Positions 6,441 to 12,176 of a stretch of 13,077 bases of DNA are shown in pieces. The translations under genes and the position numbers were made by a program. The notes beneath the pieces are model-generated. The model was given only the letters and a program-made list of their open reading frames with translations, ran no database searches and was not told where the DNA came from. Source of the DNA: Chloroflexota bacterium (GTDB taxonomy: Bacteria; Chloroflexota; Dehalococcoidia; Dehalococcoidales; UBA2162); contig JACQOL010000153.1 of NCBI GenBank assembly GCA_016202555.1, positions 1-13,077 of the forward strand. Reading direction: 5' to 3'. The stretch's first letter is position 1, and each line of letters starts with the position of its first letter.

Positions 6441-7016
6441 ATGAGTAACGCAGAACTGACAGCAGAAAGTCTGAAGTTAAGACTGGTGCGGTGGGGACAA
6501 TCACAAAAGGTGAAAACACTCCGCCAAGTTTTACTCTTGGTTGGCATAGGGGTGGTGGCTACCCTGGCGAAGAGGCTTGAGCCATCTCTGGGTATCCCCG
6601 GTTCCAGCGCCCCCTTGTGGCTGGGAACTCTGGTAGCCGGACGGGCCATCGTGCGACGGGACGGGGCCGGCGTCCTGATGGGTGCTAGCGTGGCTGTTAT
6701 GGGCATCCCGGTAGGTCTCAACAACACTTTTTTACATAATCTCAGTCTCTACGGTCTCACCGGCTTATCTCTGGATATCATCGCCCGGCTGCCCAAAATA
6801 AATATCAGGAATCCGCTGGGTGCCATAGTCTGTGGGGCATCGGCACACATGGTCAAATTTGGTTTCATTATCGGGGCGGCTTATGCCAGCCCGGTAACCA
6901 AACATTTCCTGGTAGTTGGTCTAACGCAGGCGGCCCTCCTGCATCTGACCTTCGGAGCGACGGCTGGCATTATTGGTTGGGGAGCTTACCGAATCACGCG
7001 GCCGCACGCGAAATAG
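6441..7016 (+). CDS. Small integral membrane protein, ECF S-component-like
   Basis: 191 residues from ATG at 6441. A start three codons earlier (6432) overlaps the previous stop and lies only 2 nt after GGAGG, whereas 6441 is 11 nt after it. Hydrophobic segments fall at about 27-43, 52-70, 75-93, 98-115, 127-148 and 155-181, giving five or six helices. A basic cytoplasmic N-terminus contains KLRLVRWGQSQKVKTLR. The motif GIPGSSAPLWLGTLVAGR (51-68) and the overall size resemble the substrate-binding S components of ECF vitamin transporters (BioY/ThiW-like). No EAA-loop permease motif of ModB, WtpB or TupB type is visible. It precedes an ABC ATPase by 124 nt, so it may be the membrane partner of that ATPase. 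The substrate is unknown; molybdate, tungstate or a pterin or cofactor precursor are guesses from context. Confidence 0.65.
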   Translation: MSNAELTAESLKLRLVRWGQSQKVKTLRQVLLLVGIGVVATLAKRLEPSLGIPGSSAPLWLGTLVAGRAIVRRDGAGVLMGASVAVMGIPVGLNNTFLHNLSLYGLTGLSLDIIARLPKINIRNPLGAIVCGASAHMVKFGFIIGAAYASPVTKHFLVVGLTQAALLHLTFGATAGIIGWGAYRITRPHAK

Positions 7017-7046
7017 CAGTTGATGGAGTTAGCTAATAATCTCAAT

Positions 7047-7071
7047 AATCTAAAAGCGAGGAAAGAGGAAA
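7047..7071 (+). repeat. Direct repeat copy 1 (purine-rich ribosome-binding-like segment)
   Basis: These 25 bases (from AATCTAAAAG to AGGAAA) match 8216-8240 at 23 of 25 positions. The second copy supplies the ribosome binding site and the first base of the moaA ATG. This one is followed by no start codon and lies in the 124-nt gap before the ABC ATPase gene. Confidence 0.6.
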
Positions 7072-7140
7072 AATTAAACCATAGTTTGTTTGCTATGCCC
7101 TTTCAAATAAGGGGAATCTGGAGGTAAGGGCAAAGACAAG

Positions 7141-8187
7141 ATGATAGAAATCAAAGATTTATCAGTTAGCCTGGGTAGCTTTTTAATGAAAGATGTTACT
7201 CTAGACGTCCAGGATGGAGAATATTTTGTCCTTCTGGGACCTACCGGCGCCGGCAAAACCGTGCTCCTAGAATCTATCGCCGGACTGAAGCCCATTAGCC
7301 GTGGGCAAATATGGATCAATGGCCGGGATGTTACCCACCTCAATCTAGAGCAAAGGAATATCGGTTTTGCCTATCAGGACTATGTTCTCTATAGTCACCT
7401 ATCAATTCGTGGCAACATAACCTTCGGCTTAATGTGGAAGAACAAAAAGCAACGAGAGCTTGAAGAGGCGGTTGACCGAATAGTCGAGCTTCTTGGCATT
7501 AAATACCTGCTGGATAGAAGACCCCTCTCTCTAAGCGGGGGAGAAAGTCAGAAAATTGCCCTGGCCAGAGCACTAGCCATAAAGCCTGACCTTCTCCTCC
7601 TTGATGAGCCTTTGAGCGCCGTTGACCCGCAGACCAAAGAGACCTTTGAGAGGGAATTAAAAGAAATACATAACCGCCTGAGACTAACGACCATTCATGT
7701 TACTCATAACTTTGAAGAGGCGATTGCCCTTGGCGACCGTATCGCCGTTATCGGCGATGGACGTATCGTCCAGGTAGGCACTCCGGAGCAGATATTTCGC
7801 CACCCAAACTCAGAATTTACCGCCCGATTTGTCGGCACTAGAAATATCTTTAGCGGAGAAGTTACGGATGCCACCGAGGGACAAAGCATTTTCTGTATTG
7901 ATGGGGTAAGGTTGGCAGTAAATACCCAACGACGGGGTAAGCTTCACGCCTCTATTCGCCCAGAAGACATTCTGATTTCAAGAGAGCCGCTACACTCCGA
8001 CACTACTAATAGCCTTCCGGGCACCATCACCCATATCGCTGACCGTGGTTCGGTAGTCTACCTTACGGTAAATATACCGCCAGAATTCACCTGCCTCATC
8101 CTCCACCGTTCGCTTGAGGAGACAGGCTTCAGAGAGAAGGAGAAGGTATTCATCACCTTTAAGACATCAGCTGTGAATATCTTTTGA
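7141..8187 (+). CDS. ModC/WtpC-type ABC transporter ATP-binding protein (molybdate/tungstate-like)
   Basis: 348 residues. Seen: Walker A GPTGAGKT (33-40), Q-loop glutamine at about 79, signature LSGGESQK (131-138), Walker B LLLLDEP (151-157) followed by LSAVD, and the H-loop histidine at about 189. A C-terminal extension with SIRPEDILIS and later beta strands is the TOBE-like regulatory or oxyanion-binding domain of ModC, WtpC and CysA importers. It would power an importer from the cytosolic face of the membrane. No ModB-type permease or ModA-type binding protein is encoded nearby; the only candidate partners are the membrane protein and lipoprotein upstream, with moaA and moaC following. A molybdate or tungstate role is therefore likely but the subunit composition is unusual. 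GGAGGT lies 15 nt before the ATG, longer than ideal, and no better in-frame start was found. Confidence 0.85.
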   Translation: MIEIKDLSVSLGSFLMKDVTLDVQDGEYFVLLGPTGAGKTVLLESIAGLKPISRGQIWINGRDVTHLNLEQRNIGFAYQDYVLYSHLSIRGNITFGLMWKNKKQRELEEAVDRIVELLGIKYLLDRRPLSLSGGESQKIALARALAIKPDLLLLDEPLSAVDPQTKETFERELKEIHNRLRLTTIHVTHNFEEAIALGDRIAVIGDGRIVQVGTPEQIFRHPNSEFTARFVGTRNIFSGEVTDATEGQSIFCIDGVRLAVNTQRRGKLHASIRPEDILISREPLHSDTTNSLPGTITHIADRGSVVYLTVNIPPEFTCLILHRSLEETGFREKEKVFITFKTSAVNIF

Positions 8188-8215
8188 GGAAAGGGGCGAG
8201 ACAAGTTACAATCTT

Positions 8216-8240
8216 AATCTAAAAGTGAGGAAAGGGGAAA
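8216..8240 (+). repeat. Direct repeat copy 2, carrying the moaA ribosome binding site
   Basis: Matches 7047-7071 at 23 of 25 positions. It contains GAGGAAAGGGG and ends on the A of the moaA ATG. A shorter look-alike pair, AAGGGGCGAGACAAG (8191-8205) and AAGGGCAAAGACAAG (7126-7140), accompanies it in the opposite relative order. Confidence 0.6.
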
Positions 8241-9226
8241 TGACCGGCCTTTTTGACTCCTGGCAACGCCAGATTAATTATCTGAGAATATCGGTTACTG
8301 AGCGCTGTAACCTGAACTGTATCTATTGCTCGGCAGCTTCTATTGCTCCTCTACCCCGTAATGAAATACTAAGCTATGAACAAATCCAACGCATCGTCAG
8401 GGTGGCTGCCGGTATGGGTATCACTAAGGTACGCCTCACCGGTGGTGAGCCTCTGGCTCGGCCCGATTTTATTAAACTGGTGGGTATGATTGCTGGGATA
8501 AACGGCATCGACGATGTCGCAATAACAACCAACGGCATCCTGCTGGGTAAGTATGCCAGGGAACTGAAAGATGCCGGCCTGAACCGGGTCAATGTCAGCC
8601 TGGATACTCTGAAACGAGACAGGTTCAAGCAGATTACCGGCGGGGACAAACTGGCTGAGGTGCTCGCCGGTATCGAAGACGCTCATCTGGCTGGATTAGA
8701 GCCAGTCAAGATAAACGTAGTGGTGATGCGGGGTAAGAATGACGATGAAATTTTAGACTTTGCCCGTAAAACCATTACCGAAGGCTGGCATATCAGGTTC
8801 ATTGAATTTATGCCCTTCGGGACGTGTGGAACCGATGGTGTTGAGACGGTAGCCACTCGTGAAATCCAGGAACGTCTTCAGGTTCTGGGCAAGCTGGAGC
8901 CTTTCGCCGGTCCGGCAGGTAACGGGCCTGCTAAATATTTTAAGTTTCCCGGCTCAAAGGGCAGCGTCGGTTTTATTACCCCGATGACGGAGCACTTTTG
9001 TGCTACCTGCAACCGCCTCCGGATTACTTCGGACGGACAGCTACGCCCCTGCCTGTTAGGTAATGACGAAGTAAATCTGAAGGGAGCCCTGGGCAATGAG
9101 TCAAGTGATGATGAGATAAAACAGCTTATCCAGCAGGCGGTCAGGCTTAAGAGGGAAGAGCATCACCTGAGCGGTGAGCTTATCCCGGAGGCAGTGACCC
9201 GTCCGATGCGCCAGATAGGAGGCTAA
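8240..9226 (+). CDS. moaA: GTP 3',8-cyclase MoaA (radical SAM)
   Basis: MoaA converts GTP with S-adenosylmethionine to 3',8-cyclo-GTP, the first step of molybdopterin synthesis. Seen: the radical-SAM cluster CNLNCIYC (Cys23, 27, 30), RLTGGEPL (about 66-73) and the C-terminal second 4Fe-4S site CATC...C (Cys254, 257, 271). The protein ends in Gly-Gly, the flexible tail that inserts in the MoaA active site. At 328 residues it is full length. An in-frame GTG five codons upstream (8225) is rejected because it overlaps the ribosome binding site GAGGAAAGGGG; ATG at 8240 begins TGLFDSWQRQINYLRIS, as in the family. It follows the ABC ATPase by 52 nt and precedes moaC, its pathway partner, by 90 nt. 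Confidence 0.96.
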   Translation: MTGLFDSWQRQINYLRISVTERCNLNCIYCSAASIAPLPRNEILSYEQIQRIVRVAAGMGITKVRLTGGEPLARPDFIKLVGMIAGINGIDDVAITTNGILLGKYARELKDAGLNRVNVSLDTLKRDRFKQITGGDKLAEVLAGIEDAHLAGLEPVKINVVVMRGKNDDEILDFARKTITEGWHIRFIEFMPFGTCGTDGVETVATREIQERLQVLGKLEPFAGPAGNGPAKYFKFPGSKGSVGFITPMTEHFCATCNRLRITSDGQLRPCLLGNDEVNLKGALGNESSDDEIKQLIQQAVRLKREEHHLSGELIPEAVTRPMRQIGG

Positions 9227-9241
9227 GTTAAAGGGGAGAGT

Positions 9242-9265
9242 TTGAGAGGGCTAACGCCCTCTCAA
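9242..9265 (+). terminator. Perfect 10-bp hairpin after moaA (terminator or palindromic repeat)
   Basis: TTGAGAGGGC and GCCCTCTCAA pair perfectly around a TAAC loop, 15 nt after the moaA stop. No real U-run follows, so it may be an attenuating or mRNA-stabilising hairpin rather than a full terminator. A hairpin with the same GGGCTAACGCCC core is at 11200-11223, pointing to a dispersed repeat family. Confidence 0.55.
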
Positions 9266-9277
9266 GTATCATATCTT

Positions 9278-9302
9278 CCCCCTCTCCTTCCAGGAGAGGG
9301 GG
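9278..9302 (+). repeat. Palindromic intergenic repeat (CCCTCTCCT/AGGAGAGGG type) before moaC
   Basis: An 11-bp perfect stem, CCCCCTCTCCT with AGGAGAGGGGG, closes on a 3-nt loop. It is followed by GTCAGGGGGTGAGGT, which runs directly into the moaC ATG. Repeats of this appearance (CCTCTCC...GGAGAGG...GGGTGAGG) are scattered between genes in many bacteria. Here the flank of the repeat serves as the moaC ribosome binding site, so folding could lower initiation of moaC. Confidence 0.6.
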
Positions 9303-9316
9303 TCAGGGGGTGAGGT

Positions 9317-9793
9317 ATGCCTAAACTAACTCATCTCAATGCCAAAGGCGAAGCCCGAATGGTAAATATCAGCCAGAAGGGTGATACCGAGCGTGAGGCG
9401 GTCGCCAGGGGCAAAGTAATAATGAAGCCGACCACCCTGGAGCAGATAAGGGCTAATAGCCTGAAGAAGGGGGATGTTCTGGCAGTCGCCCGGGTGGCTG
9501 GCATTATGGCTGCCAAAAAGACGCCTGAGTTAATACCACTCTGCCACCCAATCCTGACCAATGAAATCGCCATTGATTTCGACCTCTCTGAGAATGATGC
9601 CATCGGCATCACCGCCACGGTAAAGTGCCTGGGTAAAACAGGGGCCGAAATGGAAGCCCTAGTCGCCACCTCGGTGGCTGCCCTAACCATTTATGATATG
9701 GGCAAGTCTGTGGATAGAGGTATGACCATCACCGAAATCTACCTGGAAAGCAAGCGGGGGGGAAAGAGCGGAGTTTACAAGAGGGAAAAGTAG
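9317..9793 (+). CDS. moaC: Cyclic pyranopterin monophosphate synthase MoaC
   Basis: MoaC rearranges 3',8-cyclo-GTP made by MoaA into cyclic pyranopterin monophosphate. Seen: MVNISQKGDTEREAVARG, AGIMAAKKTPELIPLCHP and the active-site region TGAEMEALVATSVAALTIYDMGK, with the conserved Lys-Ser-Val-Asp that follows. The length of 158 residues is normal. The ATG follows GGGGGTGAGGT immediately, an unusually tight ribosome binding site formed by the flank of a palindromic repeat. It is 90 nt after moaA. The last ten codons (from GGA at 9761) are repeated, with changes, at 9879-9908 beyond an inverted-repeat element, so the original 3' end of the gene seems to have been altered. Other Moco genes (moaD, moaE, moeA) are not in the window. 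Confidence 0.96.
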   Translation: MPKLTHLNAKGEARMVNISQKGDTEREAVARGKVIMKPTTLEQIRANSLKKGDVLAVARVAGIMAAKKTPELIPLCHPILTNEIAIDFDLSENDAIGITATVKCLGKTGAEMEALVATSVAALTIYDMGKSVDRGMTITEIYLESKRGGKSGVYKREK

Positions 9794-9808
9794 TCCAATG
9801 CTTTCCCG

Positions 9809-9872
9809 TGTCATTCCCGCACAGGCGGGAATCTATAGTTTTTTCTGGATACCAGCTTTCGCTGGTATGACA
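9809..9872. repeat. MITE/REP-like inverted-repeat element (TGTCATTCCCGC ... GGTATGACA)
   Basis: A 64-nt element with terminal TGTCAT and ATGACA inverted repeats and two internal perfect hairpins: TTCCCGC-acag-GCGGGAA (9814-9831) and ATACCAGC-tttc-GCTGGTAT (9849-9868), separated by a T-rich stretch. The TCATTCCCGC...GCGGGAATC...CTGGATACC form is a widespread bacterial intergenic repeat. It begins 15 nt after the moaC stop and is bordered on the far side by a second copy of the moaC 3' end. The first hairpin with the following TAGTTTTTTCT could also terminate moaC transcription. Confidence 0.75.
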
Positions 9873-9878
9873 ATAGTG

Positions 9879-9908
9879 GGAAAGAGCGGGGTGTACAAGA
9901 GTAAATAA
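9879..9908 (+). pseudogene. Duplicated moaC 3' end (C-terminal ten codons)
   Basis: GGA AAG AGC GGG GTG TAC AAG AGT AAA TAA reads GKSGVYKSK-stop, against GKSGVYKREK-stop at the true moaC end (9761-9793). In the shared seven codons only two third positions differ (GGA/GGG, GTT/GTG), and both are synonymous. A remnant of a coding moaC allele is therefore more likely than a chance or recent target-site duplication. It has no start of its own and lies 6 nt beyond the inverted-repeat element. Confidence 0.65.
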
Positions 9909-9988
9909 GCTCTAAGCATTGCATAAAGCTTTATAGGGCACCATTATCATAAAATAGGATGTTTCTAACTCTCGCAGCTTGTTCCAAA

Positions 9989-10552
9989 TTAAAATAGGGT
10001 GTCCCACATGGGCTTTTCTTTCTTTCTCTTCTTCGTAGGTATTAGACGCTTCGTTGTCTTAGGGAGCTTTTTCTTAGACTTTTCACTCACAGAATGCAAG
10101 TCTGCATTGGTCACGACCCCAGAAAGTTTATTAATATACTGGCGTTTTGTAGGAGCTTTTCGATGGGAATCAAACATCGTTTCAACGACTTGCCCGGTCA
10201 CTCTTATATGATGTTTCCCTGCTAGTAGTTTTAGTTGCGTGATGGTCAGTGTTTCCAAAGTCGCCTTCATATCTGTTTTCGGGTCTTTTATCCCCTGTTT
10301 CTTCATAAAGGTAGCCCAACTATCAGTGCCCTGTAACTTGTTACATCGATAACAAATGCAAACACTGTTTCTTAAAGTAGTACTTCCCCCCTTCGACCAT
10401 GCAGTCTTATGCCCTACTTGCATTTCATCGAATTCTATCTTCTTGTTACAGCCAGGGTTTTGGCATCTACCTTTAGAATTACGGTATAGAATCTGTTTGT
10501 CTCTTATGCCGATAGTCCGTTTCGAGTCGAGTCCATTATCAAAGAAAAACAT
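9989..10552 (-). CDS. HNH endonuclease-domain protein with Lys-rich tail
   Basis: 187 residues. Seen: an HNH/beta-beta-alpha-metal nuclease core with CQNPGC (Cys30, 35), VGHKTAWSKGGSTTLRNSV (His48, Asn62) and CYRC (Cys67, 70) followed by NKLQG. The two Cys pairs would bind structural zinc and His48 would be catalytic. A helical segment, LTITQLKLLAGKHHIRVTG (102-120), plus KAPTKRQYINKLSG, resembles a SAP-like DNA-binding unit, and the C-terminus (about 159-180) is very Lys/Arg rich. Strong AAGGAGGT 6 nt before the ATG. The gene is visibly AT-richer than its neighbours and splits moaB from moaC, suggesting acquisition. It could belong to a mobile element or a defence or restriction function; no integrase or methylase is next to it, so the target is unknown. 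Confidence 0.8.
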   Translation of the reverse strand: MFFFDNGLDSKRTIGIRDKQILYRNSKGRCQNPGCNKKIEFDEMQVGHKTAWSKGGSTTLRNSVCICYRCNKLQGTDSWATFMKKQGIKDPKTDMKATLETLTITQLKLLAGKHHIRVTGQVVETMFDSHRKAPTKRQYINKLSGVVTNADLHSVSEKSKKKLPKTTKRLIPTKKRKKEKPMWDTLF

Positions 10553-10604
10553 CGGAATACCTCCTTAGCCTTAGTGGAAGATCAAACCTAAAACAGCATT
10601 ACCG

Positions 10605-11108
10605 TCACCGGCTTGCCTCTCTCACCATATGCCCGATTTCGGGTAAGATTACCTTATCCATGGCCAGAGTTACCGCCCCCAGAGAGCCGGGGAGACAGAG
10701 AGTAATCTTGCCTCCCACCACCCCGGCAATAGCCCGGCTCAACATACTCGCCGAGCCAATCTCCTGGTAAGATAAGAAGCGGAAAAGCTCGCCAAAGCCG
10801 TCCAGTTTCTTCTCCAGCATCGGGGAGATTGTCTCCACGGTAACATCCCGGTGGCTGAGCCCAGTGCCGCCACTGATGATGATAACCTGAAGCTCTTGCT
10901 GCCCCACCAGCTCGGCTATTTTCTGCCTGATAGATTCGGCGTCATTTTTCAAAAGGGAGTAAGCCATTACCTGGTGCCCGTTCTGGCTGAGCCTTTGCTT
11001 AATCAGCCGACCCGATTCATCAGTCTGTTCCGTCCGGCTATCCGAAATGATGACAACAGCACAGTTCACGCTCCGGGGCGACTTCTCCCGGTGTTCCTGA
11101 TAGCTCAC
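10605..11108 (-). CDS. moaB: MoaB/MogA family molybdopterin adenylyltransferase
   Basis: MogA/MoaB-fold proteins adenylate molybdopterin to prepare it for metal insertion; in anaerobes MoaB-type members serve tungstopterin as well. Seen: AVVIISDSRTEQTDESG, ISGGTGLSHRDVT (78-90) with the conserved GGTG and Asp88, SYQEIGSASMLSRAIAG (113-129) and LPGSLGAV (139-146). The length of 167 residues matches MoaB. MoaB and MogA cannot be told apart safely from sequence reading alone. The start is GTG at 11108, with AAAGG-type purines 8-14 nt upstream and no nearby ATG. It is read away from moaC, with an HNH gene 52 nt downstream on the same strand. A strong promoter lies at 11170-11141. Confidence 0.92.
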   Translation of the reverse strand: MSYQEHREKSPRSVNCAVVIISDSRTEQTDESGRLIKQRLSQNGHQVMAYSLLKNDAESIRQKIAELVGQQELQVIIISGGTGLSHRDVTVETISPMLEKKLDGFGELFRFLSYQEIGSASMLSRAIAGVVGGKITLCLPGSLGAVTLAMDKVILPEIGHMVREASR

Positions 11109-11140
11109 TACTCTCTACCTTTCTATATCGGCTAAGAATT

Positions 11141-11170
11141 ATTATAGAGGCTACTGGTAACGAATGGCAA
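11141..11170 (-). promoter_or_regulatory. Sigma-70-type promoter of moaB
   Basis: On the minus strand TTGCCA (11170-11165, 5 of 6 to consensus) and a perfect TATAAT (11146-11141) are 18 nt apart. The start would be near 11134, a leader of about 25 nt before the GTG. It also probably drives the HNH gene behind moaB. Confidence 0.65.
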
Positions 11171-11199
11171 GATAAAGGGGAAACAGAGGGGCATATGAG

Positions 11200-11223
11200 A
11201 AAGAGGGGCTAACGCCCCTCTTT
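11200..11223 (-). terminator. Perfect 10-bp hairpin after the pyruvate-kinase-like gene
   Basis: AAAGAGGGGC and GCCCCTCTTT pair around TAAC (GTTA on the minus strand). It lies about 33 nt after the stop of the gene at 11257-11877 and before the moaB promoter, the right place for a terminator; the 3' arm ends in TTT and is followed by CTC, a weak U-tract. It shares its core with the hairpin after moaA. Confidence 0.55.
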
Positions 11224-11256
11224 AACTCTCCTTAGATTAAGAAACAGCATGAACCC

Positions 11257-11877
11257 CTAATGGTGCGGGTGAGCAGTAGCAACTGGAGTAACCGTAGCCG
11301 CCGGAACAACTGGCGAAAGGTGAGGTTTACAGAGAATCTCCTTAACCCTGAGGTCAAAGAAATTGTTGGAACTGACCGGCCTGAGCACCACGGCCGTATC
11401 CGCCCCCTTACCACTGCCAGCGATAACGACAATATCCTCGTCGGTAGACACCAGACCAGAATCAGCCGCCATGACAGCGATTTCACAGACAACCTTCATC
11501 CCCTGCCCGAAAATACGCAGAACATAAGCGACAATTTCACCAAGAGCAATCGTATTAAATTTCAAACGCAGAGCCCGGTCAATGCCAGCAAAAGCATGCG
11601 TGGTAGTCAGGACTACACCCCCTCTACTCTCCACCTTCTGCCTGTTTTCTGCGGTAAACTCATGAACACCTGACTCTCTAAAGCCATAGGAATGGCTCAC
11701 GGCAACCACCTTCGCCCCCGTAAAGACCTCTACTGCCCGGGCAGCAGTATCGCCACGGGTGGAGGATACCAGGATAGTTTTGATACCCAGTTCATCGGCT
11801 CGCTGCTTGGCGATACGGAGTGTCTCCTCGGTATTTTCTTTACCAACTTTCTCAAAGTAGACTATCTTTCCTTCCAT
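11257..11877 (-). CDS. Free-standing pyruvate kinase C-terminal (alpha/beta) domain protein
   Basis: 206 residues resembling the C-terminal domain of pyruvate kinase, the allosteric-effector domain, without the catalytic barrel. Seen: TEETLRIAKQRADELGIKTILVSSTRGDTAARAVEVF (about 16-52), VVAVSHSYGFRESGVHEF (57-74) and VVLTTTHAFAGIDRAL, then a DIVVIAGSGKGADTAVVLRP strand-loop (148-167). The tail (about 187-206) is Ala/Thr/Val/Pro rich and ends HPHH, which could bind a metal ion or be disordered. Proteins of this architecture occur in archaea and anaerobic bacteria and have no established function; they may bind a small phosphorylated ligand. No catalytic residues of pyruvate kinase are expected or seen. 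GAGGAGGT lies 11 nt before the ATG. It is monocistronic and followed by a hairpin at 11200-11223. Confidence 0.8.
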   Translation of the reverse strand: MEGKIVYFEKVGKENTEETLRIAKQRADELGIKTILVSSTRGDTAARAVEVFTGAKVVAVSHSYGFRESGVHEFTAENRQKVESRGGVVLTTTHAFAGIDRALRLKFNTIALGEIVAYVLRIFGQGMKVVCEIAVMAADSGLVSTDEDIVVIAGSGKGADTAVVLRPVSSNNFFDLRVKEILCKPHLSPVVPAATVTPVATAHPHH

Positions 11878-12055
11878 CTTGTTTTTCTACCTCCTCATAA
11901 TACCTGCCTCAATTTTACCACCTACTGTAGAGTTTATCACCAAATGGGAGCATTGTAAAGAAACTACTATAAGCATCAAGAACATATCAGACTTTCGCAC
12001 TGCTACATTATCGTCCATTGCCAGCTTGCTAAATAGAAAGGGTTGTGGTAACATA

Positions 12056-12165
12056 AGTTCCAGTAGTGTTTATCATTTTGGTTGCGGCTACACTTGGTGG
12101 TCGCAATATTTTTGTGCCTTTAGCGGAGGCCACTGGTAGAAGGAAGCCTCCGAAACTGTAGAACT
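12056..12165 (+). ncRNA. Candidate riboswitch-like three-stem leader before the iron-sulfur protein gene
   Basis: A closing stem AGTTC-CAG (12056-12063) pairs with CTG-ta-GAACT (12156-12165). Inside are a hairpin TTGCG...CGCAA (about 12082-12106, with CTAC/GTGG inner pairing) and a perfect 7-bp stem CGGAGGC (12124-12130) with GCCTCCG (12146-12152), enclosing CACTGGTAGAAGGAA. The 3' strand of the closing stem abuts AGGTG, the ribosome binding site of the gene at 12177, so folding could control translation. The 290-nt intergenic region holds no gene. Moco/tungsten-cofactor sensing is plausible from the surroundings, but I could not match it to a known consensus. Confidence 0.4.
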
Positions 12166-12176
12166 AGGTGAAAAAG

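Noticed and set aside
8225..8239. GTG start for moaA.
   Set aside because: It overlaps the ribosome binding site that serves ATG at 8240.
9923..9934. Perfect 12-bp palindrome ATAAAGCTTTAT.
   Set aside because: AT-rich, single copy in the window and not placed at a promoter; chance is likely.
9951..10002. Near-identical AAAATAGGATGT and AAAATAGGGTGT about 40 nt apart, possible insertion-site duplication of the HNH gene.
   Set aside because: Both copies lie at the same end of the HNH gene, not on its two sides, so they do not mark an insertion.
11260..12139. Plus-strand open frames opposite and beyond the pyruvate-kinase-like gene.
   Set aside because: They lie opposite a well-supported gene or in the structured leader and show no domain or ribosome binding site.
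12124..12152. GGCCACTGGTAGAAGGAAGC resembles the B12 box of cobalamin riboswitches.
   Set aside because: The rest of the roughly 200-nt cobalamin riboswitch core is not found upstream, GGGAAG is AGGAAG here, and the downstream genes are not B12-related.
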